Assembly (NCBI GenBank): GCA_000827325.1 | Contig: KN832880.1 | Location: 352,803-416,802 of the forward strand | Reading direction: 5' to 3' | DNA: 64,000 nt | From: Oidiodendron maius Zn | Lineage: Eukaryota > Ascomycota > Leotiomycetes > Myxotrichaceae | In this document: piece by piece, positions 11,572-23,500 of the stretch | Position numbering within the stretch: position 1 is the stretch's first letter | How the letters are laid out: each line of letters begins with the position of its first letter | Made by a program: the position numbers and the translations under genes | Notes under the pieces: model-generated | What the model was told of the DNA's origin: nothing | Seen by the model: only the letters and a program-made list of their open reading frames with translations | The model's database searches: none

Positions 11572-11854
11572 TGTTGTATTGAGTAGGGCTTAATGTAGGT
11601 GTATATAATAGGCTTGTATTTTCAGGTAATAATGCTCTATATTTTCTAAGGGTAGGTTCAACCACCACCTTTATACTTCGTGACAGGACTAGAATTCCAA
11701 ATACAGTCTTAAATAACTCAAATCAAGTGGTTTCAGTATCCTTAACATGTACTCCTTTACACAGTCTATAATATTAGTATTCAGAGCTCAAGTATCATCA
11801 TTTGAGTTGGTTACTCAGCACCGAAACTGGACTAGCTTCCGGGATACCGCAACA
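11572..11854 (-). repeat. LTR (5' copy in element orientation)
   Basis: Direct repeat partner of 4400-4682, followed by target duplication CTTCA at 11855-11859. It retains more GC than the left copy. Confidence 0.9.
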
Positions 11855-12047
11855 CTTCATTATTAAGCAATGAGAAAGTTTGTTGAATGCGTCCGTGCCT
11901 AAATGTTAAATCACCCACCTATTTCCCTTCAACACTGAACCTTCGTTGTCTTGCGATCAAATTCTGTAACATCTTGACTATTGCTGCGCCATCTACCGGT
12001 CCCTCTTAACGCACATTGCGGCTTTTCTGCCCAAGGCAGCAGTCACA

Positions 12048-13102
12048 ATGGACGTGTTTTCAACCGCAAGCCAGGCCATTGCGACGGTTCAGATTGTTAT
12101 ACAAACTTTTCGTCGCCCAGCCACTCTTTTTGACTTATACGGCCTATTTGGAATATTCTTATACTTATTCGGCAGTCGAACCACCTGGCGTACAGAAGCA
12201 CATGTGCTTGGGACTGTAAGCGATGATGACGCACTCAACTTCAAGAAGTCTGTCCAGGACGAGTGCACTATGATATCTGTGGCGGTACGTTCCTCCATCC
12301 AGAAAGCCTTAGGAAGCTAGCTTTGGGGGTACTGGACAGGCCTAAATTACTATTACAGGCAGCTATTGTAGCTCAGATTGCCATCACCGGCTTATCCTTA
12401 AACAATCTCAGTCAGACACACTGGATTGTAAAGGCATCGTTCGTTTTTAGCCTGACATCATCGCTAATAGCTGTGTACTACGCTACTACTCAACAACGAG
12501 TCATGGGACGACTATTACAGGCAAAACAAGTGCGGGGTTGGATTCGAGGAAGACTTCCCGTACAGAAAGGCGATTCTCTTTGGCAACTCAAAATATCAAG
12601 TAAGTTTCGGTGCGATCCAGCAGATTATCGTCCAATTACGTCGGACCCAGCAAAAATATTGTTCGAGATTAGGGACCAGTGCTTTACTCCAAGTGTAGCA
12701 TCCGTGATCACAATATCAGCGCCGCAGATTCTTCTATCAGCCTCTCTTTTTGCTTTACTGCTTGCGCTTGGAATGTATTTTGGTTTTGTCTGGACTCGGA
12801 ACCTTGACGCAGACGCCGGGAAAGACAGCAGCAGAAACTTGCTGATCTTTTATTTAATTACATTAACCCTTTGCTTTGTAGTGTACTCTGTTTCCCGGCT
12901 TATTCAAGATGATGATGCAAGAAGCGAGGGCGTGATTCTTTCGGAGTATATAACGGACTATATAGAGAAACACACTAACGATGTGAATCAATGGAGGATT
13001 AATGACATTCGTAATGAGGCCGGGCTTGTTGGAAACCATGCTGAAGGTGCCGTTAGTGAGGCCAATGACGTGCCTACCTTAGAAACTACAAATAGTGTGT
13101 AG
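12048..13102 (+). CDS. Multi-pass membrane protein, two exons
   Basis: Exon 1 (12048-12284) starts at ATG MDVFSTASQAIATV. A GTACGT...CAG intron at 12285-12358 (74 bp, in phase) leads to exon 2, which begins AAIVAQIAITGL and ends at 13102, for a product of 326 residues. Hydrophobic segments are near VAQIAITGLSL, FVFSLTSSLIAVYYA, the long ISAPQILLSASLFALLLALG stretch, and LLIFYLITLTLCFVVYS, so about four membrane spans are likely. The C-terminal 70 residues are soluble and acidic. I do not recognise a named family. Small membrane proteins of this kind are often found beside HET/STAND genes in ascomycetes, but no function follows from that. It sits immediately downstream of the retroelement and has no obvious damage. 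Confidence 0.65.
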
Positions 13103-14171
13103 GGATTTACATAGAAATAAATAAGCCACGAGCTATTCTCGTACTTCTCCTCAGCTAGCTGTTGCCTCTCCTGTATGTCATGTAGGGGAAGATAGGTACA
13201 TAGTAGCAAAGATACGTGCATTCCTCGATCAAAGGGCTTTATACAGTAAAGTATTGCATTTATTCCTGACCCTGTTGTGTTTATTTCCTATCCGCTTAGA
13301 GAGCCCCACGAGGGGACAGTGCGGAATCTCCTGCAGGAAAGATTTGGCGCAGTATGGTTGGCCTTATGCTATATTGCGCGCTTGACCTGATATGGTTAGT
13401 CACAAGCGACAGTCCAAGGCCTCCAGCTTAGATCTCGCGTCAGCCACAGTCCTGGAGCAGCCACAATCCCACTAAATGATGACATAAGTGAGATTACGCG
13501 TAAATATTACAGTAACTTAATTACGCGTAAATATTATAGAACGTGCGGGGCTGACTTGCGCTAACCCTGGCGAGGTACAGATCCGCGTGGCAATCATGCA
13601 TGAATCTGCGCGCCACAGCAGCCACAAAGCTGATAACGATTTGCTGCATAGGTGTGAGGTCTTAGAGGTCAGATGAGCCAGCTTTACAAGTATTGGGGAT
13701 AGTAAGAGCTCGATGGTGGAGCTGTGGTGGAGGAAGTCTATTATGCTACAAGAGGAGACTCTTTACAAATCAGGCGTGAGGGCGACGATGCGAACATGAT
13801 TTTCTAGTAGGAGAGGTTTAGTGTATATAGGAGTGGCTATGGAACATAACTTATAAAAATTTTAGGAGATATTAAGGCATGCACAAATTTTTAAAATGCT
13901 TTAAGTTAAAGTACTTATAATTTTTTTCGGCACACCGGTTTTTTCGGCACGCAGGGATAGACGTTATACTTTCTTCCTGCTGTACACGATACTTGATTCT
14001 TCTAGCTAGTACTAATCTTATGCCTGGTATACTTGTATCCTCATGCGGCAAGATCGGCTCGGGCTGTCCATTCGCTACAATCAGCCGCAAGCTCGGCGCC
14101 ACTCGTTAGTATGCCGTCTGCATCTTCCTATGCTATGCCATCCTTTTATTATAAAACTAATATTATAGCTC
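13103..14171. other. Intergenic with a short direct repeat
   Basis: No gene recognised. Two copies of ATTACGCGTAAATATTA lie at 13493-13509 and 13520-13536 (27-bp period), each with the palindromic core TTACGCGTAA. These could be binding sites or a remnant repeat. Confidence 0.4.
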
Positions 14172-15340
14172 CTACTTTATTCTCCTGCCTGTGGTTGTTG
14201 ATTCTGTCGGTGACTCGCAAGCCAGTGTAAATCCTTCTCCATAGAGGTCCTCAAACTTCGAATCTTCGCTGCTCTCATCACTATCCTTTCCTGCCATAAC
14301 CTTCTGTTCACTCGCCTTTGCCTTCTCAACCTCGCATGTGGCTAATGTCATTTTTAGCATGTCCCGCATCATCTGCTGAAGCGACTCGTTGCTCATATAG
14401 CCGCCAACCTGCCTCACCCATTCTCCCGTGCCTTCGTTCGTGCCGTGGATCGGTTTTCCGTCCGTCGAAACCATCACCTGAATTGCATTCCCTGTTGCGC
14501 GGTTCTGAATGACGCTAACAGTTTCCTCCAATTTCCGTTCCGCCTTTGTCAATATTTCCATTTGGGTGCGTGTTGACTCCCACTCGCTCCTAAGTCTTGC
14601 GATTTCCGCTTCATCCCTTTCAGATGTGCCCGATTTTGTCATCGCCTTTACCAGTCGGTTGAAGAGATTCTTTTCGTGGCTTGCCAGTTTATTGACCATC
14701 CGTGAAATGCTCTCTGCGCACTCATCCAGCCCTTCGTTTGCAATTCTTTCGGGTACAAAATCTGTCTCACTTGCTGTGCTCGAGCCAGGGCCACGGCGCC
14801 CTGCCAGCCGAAGTTGATTGATATGCTCCAAGAGCTGCGTACAGATCTGCATATACTTCTCGGTGCTCGCTCGCTCTTCCTGTATCTGGTGAACCTCGGC
14901 TGCTGCTTCTGCTGCTTCCGGTCCATTGCTTGCTACTGTCTGATCAACTAGGATCTCTAGCCTGCCGTCGATCCTCTGCAGCCGATCCTCGAAGCCTGCT
15001 GTAGCTCGCTGAATCATTTGAGCGTAGCCCTCAATTCTCTCGTCTGTAAGCGTAGACCTTTGCCTGTCCAACAAAAGAAAGAGTGTTAGGAACATAACAG
15101 TAAGCTCCCGGTGGAACAGCACTTACAGAGTGGCGTCAACGAGGGCAATATTGATCATCATCTTATACCCGGCCAACAGTCTACGAAAGCCATCGATATC
15201 TTCGCCCATATATCGAAGCTTTGCCCAGCTTAGGAGTCTTGCGCGTTTGCTTCCAGAGAGCGATGCAAGTTTGTCAATCTCCTCATTGAACTCCCGACAC
15301 ACCTGGCCGCATCGCTGCAGGGGAAACTCTAGCGCCGACA

Positions 15341-15348
15341 GGTCCAGG
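15341..15348. repeat. hAT target-site duplication, left copy
   Basis: GGTCCAGG, repeated exactly at 18524-18531. An 8-bp duplication is diagnostic of hAT insertion. Confidence 0.9.
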
Positions 15349-15892
15349 CAGTGTGTCCAACGGTGTGCTGTATTTTTTCACCACTACCGTAATACAATAC
15401 AATACAGTTTAATACAATACCGTGACCCATAAAGTATTGATTTATAAAATTTGTACATACTATTTAATACTGCAGTATTAAACTGTATTACCGATACATA
15501 CTATTTAAGTGGGGTAATATAAAAATAAGGCTTAAAACTTTAATTCTTAGATCTAGGAATAACTTTAATAATATATAATTATAACCCCCTTTTTAATGAA
15601 CTTATATTCTAAGGTTGATTTTCCTTAACTATTAGCTTATTATAGTATAAATAGACCTAAACGATAGCTCTACTACACCTATATATAAGTCTATATATGA
15701 TTATATTTTAAATATATTATCTATAGAGTTTTTATAATTCGCCTACTTCTTAATTCTATAATATATACCTGAAAACACACTAATTCTAGATTATACTCCA
15801 AATAAGGGCTAGTTCTAAATCAATGAAATCACTTATTCTAGATTACTAGTCCTAGGTTTTGCCTATATAAGGGGCACCCCCCTTTATCAGTT

Positions 15893-15975
15893 CCACTACC
15901 CTTTATCAGTTCTACTACCCTTCGTTAGTTCGACTACCCTTTGTTAGTTTGACTACCCTTTATTAGTTCGACTAT
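15893..15975 (+). repeat. Tandem repeat in the hAT leader
   Basis: About five imperfect 18-bp units of the form ACCCTTTATCAGTTCGACT, differing by single bases. The repeat lies between the left end and the transposase region, and could be a subterminal binding array or a simple minisatellite. Confidence 0.65.
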
Positions 15976-18130
15976 TATAGAATCCTCTATACCCTTATTA
16001 TATCCTGACTTAGATTCTATTTCTTTTGAACTAGGTAAGTATAGCAACTATATACCTACTTAATTATTAGTTATTAATAGATATATAGACTCTGACTCTA
16101 CTTATCCTGAATCATTACCTGGTTCCGAATCCTCCTTTAGTTCTAAATCCTCCCTTAGCTCTGAATCCTCCTTTAATTCTAATATATCTGAACGATACTA
16201 ACCTTGAATATACTGGGTTTTTAAGTATATACTAGATTCAGACATTGAAACCTTATACTATCACCTTATAACAGCAAAGCTAGAATAGAGGTATAAATAC
16301 TATTCAAAGAGATATACTTTAAATAGTAGTATATGTCTTATAAAGCAATACCTAACAGTAGCCTATAAGATATTAGAAAGCTTACCTTATCAAGACTATC
16401 TAATAAAACACTAGAGGATAATTAAAGAGGCTATTACCTTTAGAGAAAAGTACCCTTGAAAGAAATAGCTTATTACCTTTAATAATAGTAAGTATTATAC
16501 CCTACTATAGACTATCTTACTAGACTAGTGCTGATATTATTATAGCTATTTGCTCTAGGACTCTAGAGCAATTATATATTAACTTTCAAATATCCTATAA
16601 CCAGCCCTTTAGCCTTATATAGGCAGAGTCCTTCTAGAGTCTTATTTGATATATTAACCTAGAAGCAGATAATCTATTACCTGAATCACTATCTACAGCT
16701 AAAACGCTTATTATTGATCAGTTTACTATTGAAAAAGAGGCTATTCGATAGTAACTCCAGGATTCTCAATTATCTATCCACCTCTCTCTTGATTCCTAGA
16801 CTTCAGGTAATCATCTTTCTATTCTAGGTATAATTGGATATATAATAGTCAGTAGTCAATTACAGGAATATATTCTTGCATTATATAAGATTCAAGGATA
16901 TTATATAGGGGAGAACCTAGCTCCTATAGTCCTAGATATCCTATAGGACTATAGTATTACTTATAAGCTAGAGTATATCCAAATAGATAATATAACAAAT
17001 AATAATACTTTAATAGTAGCATTAAGTTCTAGTATAGTACTCTATTATTGCCTTAATTACTAGTAATTATACTAATCTTTATACTAACTAGTACTTCCCT
17101 ATAACTATAATGCTATTAAATATCGAATATACTACCTTGGTTATATCCTTAACCTTATAGTTCAAGATTTCTTATATATTAAGGATATTGAACAAGCTGA
17201 AGGAGCCTCTCTTAATGATATAAATACTAATCAACACTTTAGAGCCCTTAGAAAGCTTTATAATCTAGTAGTTATATTTACTAGAGATCCCTAGAAGCTT
17301 TAGCGATTTAAGGCTATTAGTAATAGCCTTATATTACTATACAATAATACTACTTGGTAGAGCTTATAGTATAAGCTAATTCAATATATAATAAAACTCT
17401 AGAGTTCTATTAAGAAATATTATAATATATAGGATAAAGATAGTCTAGATTACTTAACTCAAGATGACTGGATAGTAGTAAATCAAGTAAGGTATTATAT
17501 TTTATACTAATACTTATACTAATACTTTAATAGTATAATACTCTACTTACAAATATTGATAATACCCTTATAGCAACTTAGTCCTCTACTGTAATACTTG
17601 AAAACTGCTTACCTGCAATAGACTACCTCTTAGAGGTATTTGAAGAAGCTAAAGTCAAGTATAGAGATAATCCTTTTATAGCATCTAGAGTCAATTCAGT
17701 ATAGTTGAAATTAGATAAATATTATATAAAGACTAATGACTCTACAGCTTATATAGCTGCTTTAGTCTTAGACCCCTATATGAAATAGGAGTATATAACT
17801 TCAACCTGGCAGCCAGAATAGATCCCAGATACTAAGGCCCTAGTTATAAAACTATAGAAGAAGTATCGCCCTAGTGATCCTACTAGTGACTATACTAGTG
17901 ATCCTATTAGTGATCCTAGTAGTGATCCTAATAGTAATCTTATAAATAAACAGCCTTGAAATACATTTACTACCTAGAAGCAACAAAAATCAAGTATAAG
18001 AGCTGATTATACTGATGAATATTTTCGATATATTCGAGAGCCTCTAATCCCACATAATTATATAAAGGGTAGCGTATACTCCTGGTAGCTAGAAGAGCGA
18101 CAGTAACGACTATATCCAAACCTATATAAA

Positions 18131-18334
18131 ATGGCCCTAGATATACTCACAATTCCAGCTATATCAGCTGCACCTGAGCGCCTCTTTTCATCAGCAAATA
18201 TCACTATTTCAGATCGCTGCAACCGCCTTTATAGTGATACTACAGAGGCAATTGAGTGCCTTAAGTCCTGGAGGAAAATACAGACTATAAGTCTAGAGTC
18301 AGGGCCAGAGTCAGGGTCAGAGTTAGGAGGTTAG
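18131..18334 (+). pseudogene. hAT transposase C-terminal dimerisation region
   Basis: The 67-codon open frame starts MALDILTIPAISAAPERLFS and continues to EAIECLKSW, the classic hAT C-terminal dimerisation motif (SAxxxRLFSxA, IEALxCLKxW). Frames upstream on the same strand continue the similarity (for example LYPNLYK just before) but are broken by stops. It ends in a Glu/Ser-rich tail. It is a remnant of a larger transposase and is not functional on its own. Confidence 0.85.
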
Positions 18335-18849
18335 ATTAAGGTTATATCAGGTGACTAGATAGAGCTTATAAAGTATACACTGTATACTTTATAATACTAT
18401 TGTATTACGGTTTATTGTAAAGTATTAGATCTGGAATTTTAGACGGTATAAAGTATTACGGTAGTGGTATTTTTGGGCTAGAATACTGCAGTATTTACGG
18501 CCGTAATACTTTTGGATACACTGGGTCCAGGGCAGTCGATGAGGCAATGGTCCTGTTGATCGAGCTCAGCACGCTGTTCAAGGCGCCGTTCTCCTCTAGC
18601 AGATCTAGTACGGTCTGCTGATGCGACTGGTAGCTCTTGACATTGTTGTACAGGGTTGTACCTGCTTGGAAAGCGATGGTAGCGAGCCCTGCCACCCCTG
18701 AAGCTATACCGATTGGTTCTGCCATTATAGAGTCTGGCAGGTAGTAATAAAGAGGTTCAATAATAACAATAGCAAAGGAGTAGATGGCAAAGTAGTGGAA
18801 TGGGTGTAGGGCAGAGCAGAAGAAAGAGAGGACGAGACCCGGGGACATA

Positions 18850-19440
18850 TGGTCAATTTAAATAGCTGTAGTGGTCGGTGGCCAGGCAATGTCACGGCGC
18901 TATAGGAGCCTTGCAGCTGCTTGGTCAGTTCTGTTAACCGCTCAGCCTACTGTTTCAATGGCGCCTCGTGATGCATGCAGACTGGTGTTGGCGCCAACTT
19001 AGATCGAACGACGGTACCTGCAGTAGACAGCCGCCGGCGTCTCGCCCATATTCACAACATGTAACATAGATAGATACCAGCCACCCCTCGAATTTCCGAT
19101 TGATTGGACGGCAAGGAACGACGATGAGAAAATGAAAGGGAGCTGGCGCTTAAGCTGGGACATGGTATGGGATGTGATCCAAGGTCCACCATTCCTAGTC
19201 TACAAGGGCTAAAAATAGACACCACAGGGGAAGGCGAGAGTACAGAGATTGGAAGTACCTAGTACTTCCTGATACGTGTCACGTGCTATATGCTAAGCAG
19301 GTAGTCACGAGTGGTCATGTTGCTAGCCGTATCAGTACTAGTACAGTAACCATTCTCGGCTAAAAGAAAAAATATACAGTTCAGGGCATACTGTAGTGAT
19401 TCTCCTTGGTGGCATCTCGTACATTATATGTGTGTTCATC
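18850..19440. other. Intergenic between divergent genes
   Basis: This holds the promoter side of the split PigL_N-type gene and the upstream region of the membrane-protein locus at 19.4 kb. No repeat or gene was recognised. Confidence 0.35.
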
Positions 19441-20158
19441 ATGGACATGCTCCGCAAACTGGTGCCTTCTCGCAGCATGAACTATGGTAATGGCTCTTTA
19501 CGGGGCTTTCTGGCACATTTAGGATGCTTTGATGTATCTTGGATCCGCGCCGGCCTCTACACTGTGATTGGTGGTGGTTTTGGGGTGGTTCTATTGTTAC
19601 TGTTACCGGCGACCGTGTTCATTCCACCAGTACAATTTACCATCGAGGTTAGGGGAGTGATTGCGAGAAGCTGTGCTGGCCTATGCTGTGATTCAGTTAC
19701 TAATACTACTCTGAAATATCGTTTAGTTGATATTCCTAACATTAATGGGAAGCAGACTGACCCCACGGTATAACGTCTTATTTTCTCCGGTAGGGAACGG
19801 CCATGCGGTCGTTCACTGGGGAATTTCGCAACTGATTTCAGCACCTCGCCTCACTCTTCACCCTTGGGCATTCTTGGTGTTAGTGGTTGTAAGTCGCATG
19901 CTGCTAGATCTACACTTATGTACAATATTTCGCCACCGGAAGGATCTTCAATGGGCCCGAAGAAACGTGCTTTTCCCTACCCGTACCATGGTCACAGCCG
20001 CACTTGGACTACTGCTCCTCGAATACGTCGGCATACGGCTCGTTATTTACGCAAAGGTTATCGCTGTAGTCTTCTTCTACTTGGTGGCTTTTGTGGTGAC
20101 CATGGTTCCAGCGGCATACATAATTTCCTCTGGTAAAATACGGCAGATTCGTTCTTAA
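19441..20158 (+). CDS. Possible membrane protein, frame unresolved
   Basis: Two overlapping plus-strand frames both encode hydrophobic helices. The first (ATG at 19441, ending about 19773) contains AGLYTVIGGGFGVVLLLLLP. The second (open from 19727 to 20158) contains WAFLVLVVVSRMLL and VIAVVFFYLVAFVVTMVP and ends in a short basic tail. Each looks coding, but they are one base out of register. The only GT...AG between them is about 26 bp, too short for a normal intron. This is either a frameshifted gene or one with an unusual exon structure. I recognise no family. Confidence 0.35.
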
Positions 20159-20764
20159 GTGCTATAGTTCTCACTACAGGGTAGCTCGAACTTGTAAGTC
20201 AACGCACCCGCCAGCTTAGAGCTTGTTAGTCATACCTTGTGGCTCTGGGAGTGTATCGGGATAATATTCCGAGAACATTGAGGTAATTCAAGTGATCTCA
20301 ACCCTCTAAGATGGCTGGCTTCAACACTCCCTTATGTACCCCTATTTGCACATCTAAAGTCTAAATAGATCAATACTAAGGGGTTCTTGTTGCCTTACGC
20401 TCTGAAATTAGTATTGAGTCTTGTTTTAAGGGATACAGTATGCACTACCCTAACTGATTGATAATATATCCCTCAGGGAGATTGTAACAAGACTTACCCC
20501 AGGGTATACCAAATATTACAAGGGCTTAGTACAGTACTTATCATTCGTATTGTAGCATTTATATATCCATCGAGTGACTCTGCCGTCTCAATTCGCAACT
20601 GAAGTTGGTGAACAGGTGAAAACATAACTCTAGTTATACCGTCTACTGCTCAAAAATTATTTTAGAGCCAGTGACACTATATTAGGCACGTCCTGACAAC
20701 CGACTATCTCTACTAGCGCCATCTTTAAAGGCATTGCGTCCACAAGGCAGAAGCAATGCATTTC
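20159..20764. other. Intergenic, no gene seen
   Basis: No open frame or repeat worth calling. Confidence 0.35.
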
Positions 20765-22131
20765 TCACCATTCCTCCATTAGGGCTGCCGGTGTAACCTT
20801 CTTAGCAGGCTGATCCCCGGTTGCTACGTGTCGCCGTTCAGCAAGCTGCTCACTGACACTGGGGCGCAGAGGCACCTCAGCCTCAGCCTCGCAAGGAGAT
20901 AAACTTGGGGAGAAATCTGCTAGTAAAGAGCCCCAAATAACTGTACTGTAGGAAGGAGGATCACCTATATTGGAAAATTCTATCTCTTCCAGGTAGTGAG
21001 AACTGCTCCCAGGATATCCGCGCCCTCCCTCTTCGCCCCTTGCAGGACCAAGAATACCGTGGTCGACCGAGTAGCAACCATAATAAATATCTTTATCAAG
21101 GCATACTAAATTTTATAAGTAGATTGTAGGGGATAGCAATAGAGGGAAGTAATCTTATATCGAGAGCTAGCTAATATCAGACTTATCTTGGTGAAAGGTT
21201 GATCCAGAATATGTTCTCTATAGGGCGGTAGGTTATATACAGCCATATCATTCACTGGTAAGCTTTGTATAATTGGATTTATACAACCATTAGAGTCAAC
21301 AGGCAAGCTAGGAGTAATAAAAATCATAATAGGAAGCGTTGCCTATAGCTAGCTTGTCAATCGATCTTATCGAGTTACAAGATAAGCAAGACTTATATCT
21401 GAAACGTGCCCATTAGGATTCTGCAAATCCAGACTTACCTGAACTTTATATCGAACTTTAATCCTAAACAAATTGACATCCTGTAGGCATTTGCTCAGCC
21501 GTCTTGGTAAGGGCAGCACTGTTTGTAAGGTATACTCGCTATAGCTGCAAAATCCGTGCTGACCTTGACAATTCATCCTATCCATTATATCTAAGCCCTA
21601 CAGACCGATTGTCCTTTGGCGTTTGACGATATTCTCGGTATCGCTTTCTTGTAGGTGAACTCCTGGCATTCAAGTAGAGCGCATTGAATTGCTCTTATCT
21701 TTAGGCCGTACAACAGTGAAGTAAAGCTTATATTCATGGGTACGGCTGTTCCGAAACAAACGGCTCTTTAAGGGATACAAAACCAATATTTGATATTTTT
21801 GGAGTATATTCCCTCTACTGTGGCTGGGCCGGTTCAACTGAGGGCGCTAGACTGAATGTTCGGACGATCCGCACGGGTTTGTAAGCATATAAGGCAGAGC
21901 TTTCAAAGTGTACGAAATATGAGTATTTGCCAATCCCTTAATACTCTCTGCTATTGACCCCTTTATCATAAGCTCAAATAGCCACTTGTAGTTGCCAGCT
22001 AGCAGCTTAGTGTTACTCAGGAATATACTGGAGCCACGGCTCATAAATGATGGCCAGTTATAGTTGAATATCGGCATCGACTTACCCCGCGAACGAGTTG
22101 GGATCAATGTGCGTGCTGATTGGTTATACAA
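20765..22131 (-). pseudogene. Decayed coding region, family not recognised
   Basis: Several minus-strand open segments follow each other in different frames: 22131-21847, 21585-21367, 21327-21106, and a final open run from about 21095 to the stop at 20765. That last run contains IYYGCYSVDHGILGP and a Pro/Ser/Glu-rich tail ending ALMEEW. Codon-like composition and the unbroken last 110 codons suggest a real gene that has decayed by indels and stops. I could not assign it to a family. Confidence 0.35.
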
Positions 22132-22740
22132 TCTGTAGGTCTTATTAACGTTGATCTATACTGCTCTATAGACAGACTTGCCCAATTTGCCTTCTGCCTG
22201 TTATTTGTAGATATACACCTTGTACATTTAACGGAGCAGCAAGGTATAAAACTATGACACTTTGTAAAAGCTGGCTAGTCGCTTCACTCTCTTCGCTATA
22301 TAAGGTAATGACTTCATTATTGAGACTTTCTATTGTCAGATTATAAGCTTTCAGTAAGGCATACTATGTACCGTATCTTGAGGAGAGCGCTGGCGATGCC
22401 CATTGTGTCGCCAAAGGTTTAGAAGTTGAGGCAAAACTCCCAAGCTCGTAAGGTCATCTTGTGACCACGGGAACATGGCTGCTACTACATTAAAGATTCC
22501 ACAGGCGGCTATTCCTCACGTAGGTGAGGGTCATCACTTTTTGTCCGGACATCATCACACCTGGATGACTTGCCATTATAGGCTACACCGCTAGGCGACT
22601 TTGCGATTGGCTTGGTGCCCAGATACTGTAACTCGTGTGGCTCAGCTTTCGGGTGGGAACCTGATCGCATACTCGCGCATCTTCATAGCTTGGTGCTACT
22701 GAAAAGTTCAAAGTCGGCTTTTCACGAGCTGTATAATGCA
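22132..22740. other. Intergenic, no gene seen
   Basis: No supported gene. No repeat shared with the rest of the window was noticed. Confidence 0.3.
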
Positions 22741-23055
22741 TCATCCCCCAAAATATACGCTGGTACCCTCTAGCTGCCGGCTAAATGGAACTGTTACACA
22801 GGAGGGAAATCCCCAGCTGCCAGTCTCAGCCGCACGATTGTCGTCACCGAAATCAGGCAAGTTGACTTGACATCTATTATTGCCATCATCGCGATCATCT
22901 TCGTCGATCATTCCTGTGGAAGCCATATCTCCAGAATCGTCATCATTCTCACCATCAAATCTTGTCTGTACAGGGTGAGCGTTGGAGTTGGTATACTGTT
23001 GTTGATCGGCCTCGTTGTAACTTGCTTGTAAGTTGTTCTCTTCCTCCCGCGCAGC
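22741..23055 (-). CDS. Possible C-terminal exon of an acidic protein
   Basis: An open minus-strand run of about 100 codons begins after a possible acceptor (TGTTAG) and reads AAREEENNLQASYNEADQQQ, then GENDDDSGDMASTGMIDEDD, and ends SVYFGG at 22741. It is rich in Asp, Asn and Gln. The upstream exon was not found. It may be a relic or a wrong call. Confidence 0.25.
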   Translation of the reverse strand, partial: AAREEENNLQASYNEADQQQYTNSNAHPVQTRFDGENDDDSGDMASTGMIDEDDRDDGNNRCQVNLPDFGDDNRAAETGSWGFPSCVTVPFSRQLEGTSVYFGG

Positions 23056-23500
23056 GCTTTGCTAACAGATATGTGACTAGCTTCTTTATCAGGTTCAAGA
23101 ATGTGCGCTCTGCAAAGAGAGATGAGATAGCGATTGCGTATACTGGGGCGTGAATCCCGACACCACTGCCTTATGGACTATATGAGCCTATATCTCTAAC
23201 ATCGACAAAGAAGTCGCTAGGTATGACTATAACAGTGAGGTTTGGGAATTAGTAGATAATGGTTTGTGGAATAGGGCAAAGGAGTGATAGGTTATAAGAT
23301 ATAATATAATTAACGGCTATATATATTCAATAAGGGGGCTTCAAATAAAAGAATTTTACTTATTATCAAGTAATCTACGACTATATATCACTAGCTTATC
23401 GAAGTATAATCAATATTATATCGATATCCAAACATTTATCTGGATTTAGAATTCAATCACGTTTCTTATTTTTATTCAAAATTCTTAAATAGGTACTCTT
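23056..23500. other. AT-rich intergenic stretch
   Basis: TA-rich 3' flank of the gene at 23.5 kb. No gene or repeat recognised. Confidence 0.35.

Larger units (their letters stand above)
4400..11854 (-). mobile_element. Ty1/Copia-family LTR retrotransposon, broken, RIP-decayed
   Basis: Two 283-bp direct repeats bound a 7,455-bp element: LTRs at 4400-4682 and 11572-11854, each starting TGTTG or ending in its complement CAACA. The flanks carry a 5-bp target duplication CTTCA (4395-4399 and 11855-11859). The interior is extremely TA-rich. A reverse-transcriptase-like block of Copia type is still recognisable on the minus strand near 7.4-7.7 kb, so transcription ran leftward and the 11.57-kb LTR is the 5' one. 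Removing the nested DNA transposon leaves about 5.6 kb, a usual Copia length. The element is heavily broken with very many stops and cannot be functional. LTR differences are mostly transitions, so LTR-based dating would overestimate age. Confidence 0.85.
15349..18523 (+). mobile_element. hAT DNA transposon, decayed
   Basis: A 3,175-bp element with terminal inverted repeats CAGTGTGTCCAA (left) and, on the other strand of the right end, CAGTGTATCCAA. It is bounded by a perfect 8-bp duplication GGTCCAGG. A transposase relic runs on the plus strand. Its C-terminal hAT dimerisation block is clear at 18131-18334, and the region upstream is full of in-frame stops and TA-rich drift. A leader minisatellite lies at 15893-15975. 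The element is opposite in direction to the host gene it interrupts. Confidence 0.93.
14172..18725 (-). pseudogene. PigL_N-type (fungal STAND N-terminal-like) protein gene split by a hAT element
   Basis: The gene starts at ATG 18725 (MAEPIGIASGVAGLATIAFQ), runs to 18524, resumes at 15340 after the hAT insertion, has an intron at 15064-15126 (GTAAGT...CAG) and ends at 14172. Counting one target duplication, the exons total 1,308 nt, exactly 436 codons, with no stop or frameshift. The N-terminus has the amphipathic GIASGVAGL...AFQAGTTLY pattern of the PigL_N/fungal STAND N-terminal family. The rest is helical and coiled-coil-like (EERASTEKYMQICTQLLEHI). A paralogue at 57199-58547 has nearly the same length and the same intron position. 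Such domains often cap NLR proteins; here no NTPase follows. Expression across a 3.2-kb insertion is unlikely unless it is removed. Confidence 0.8.
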
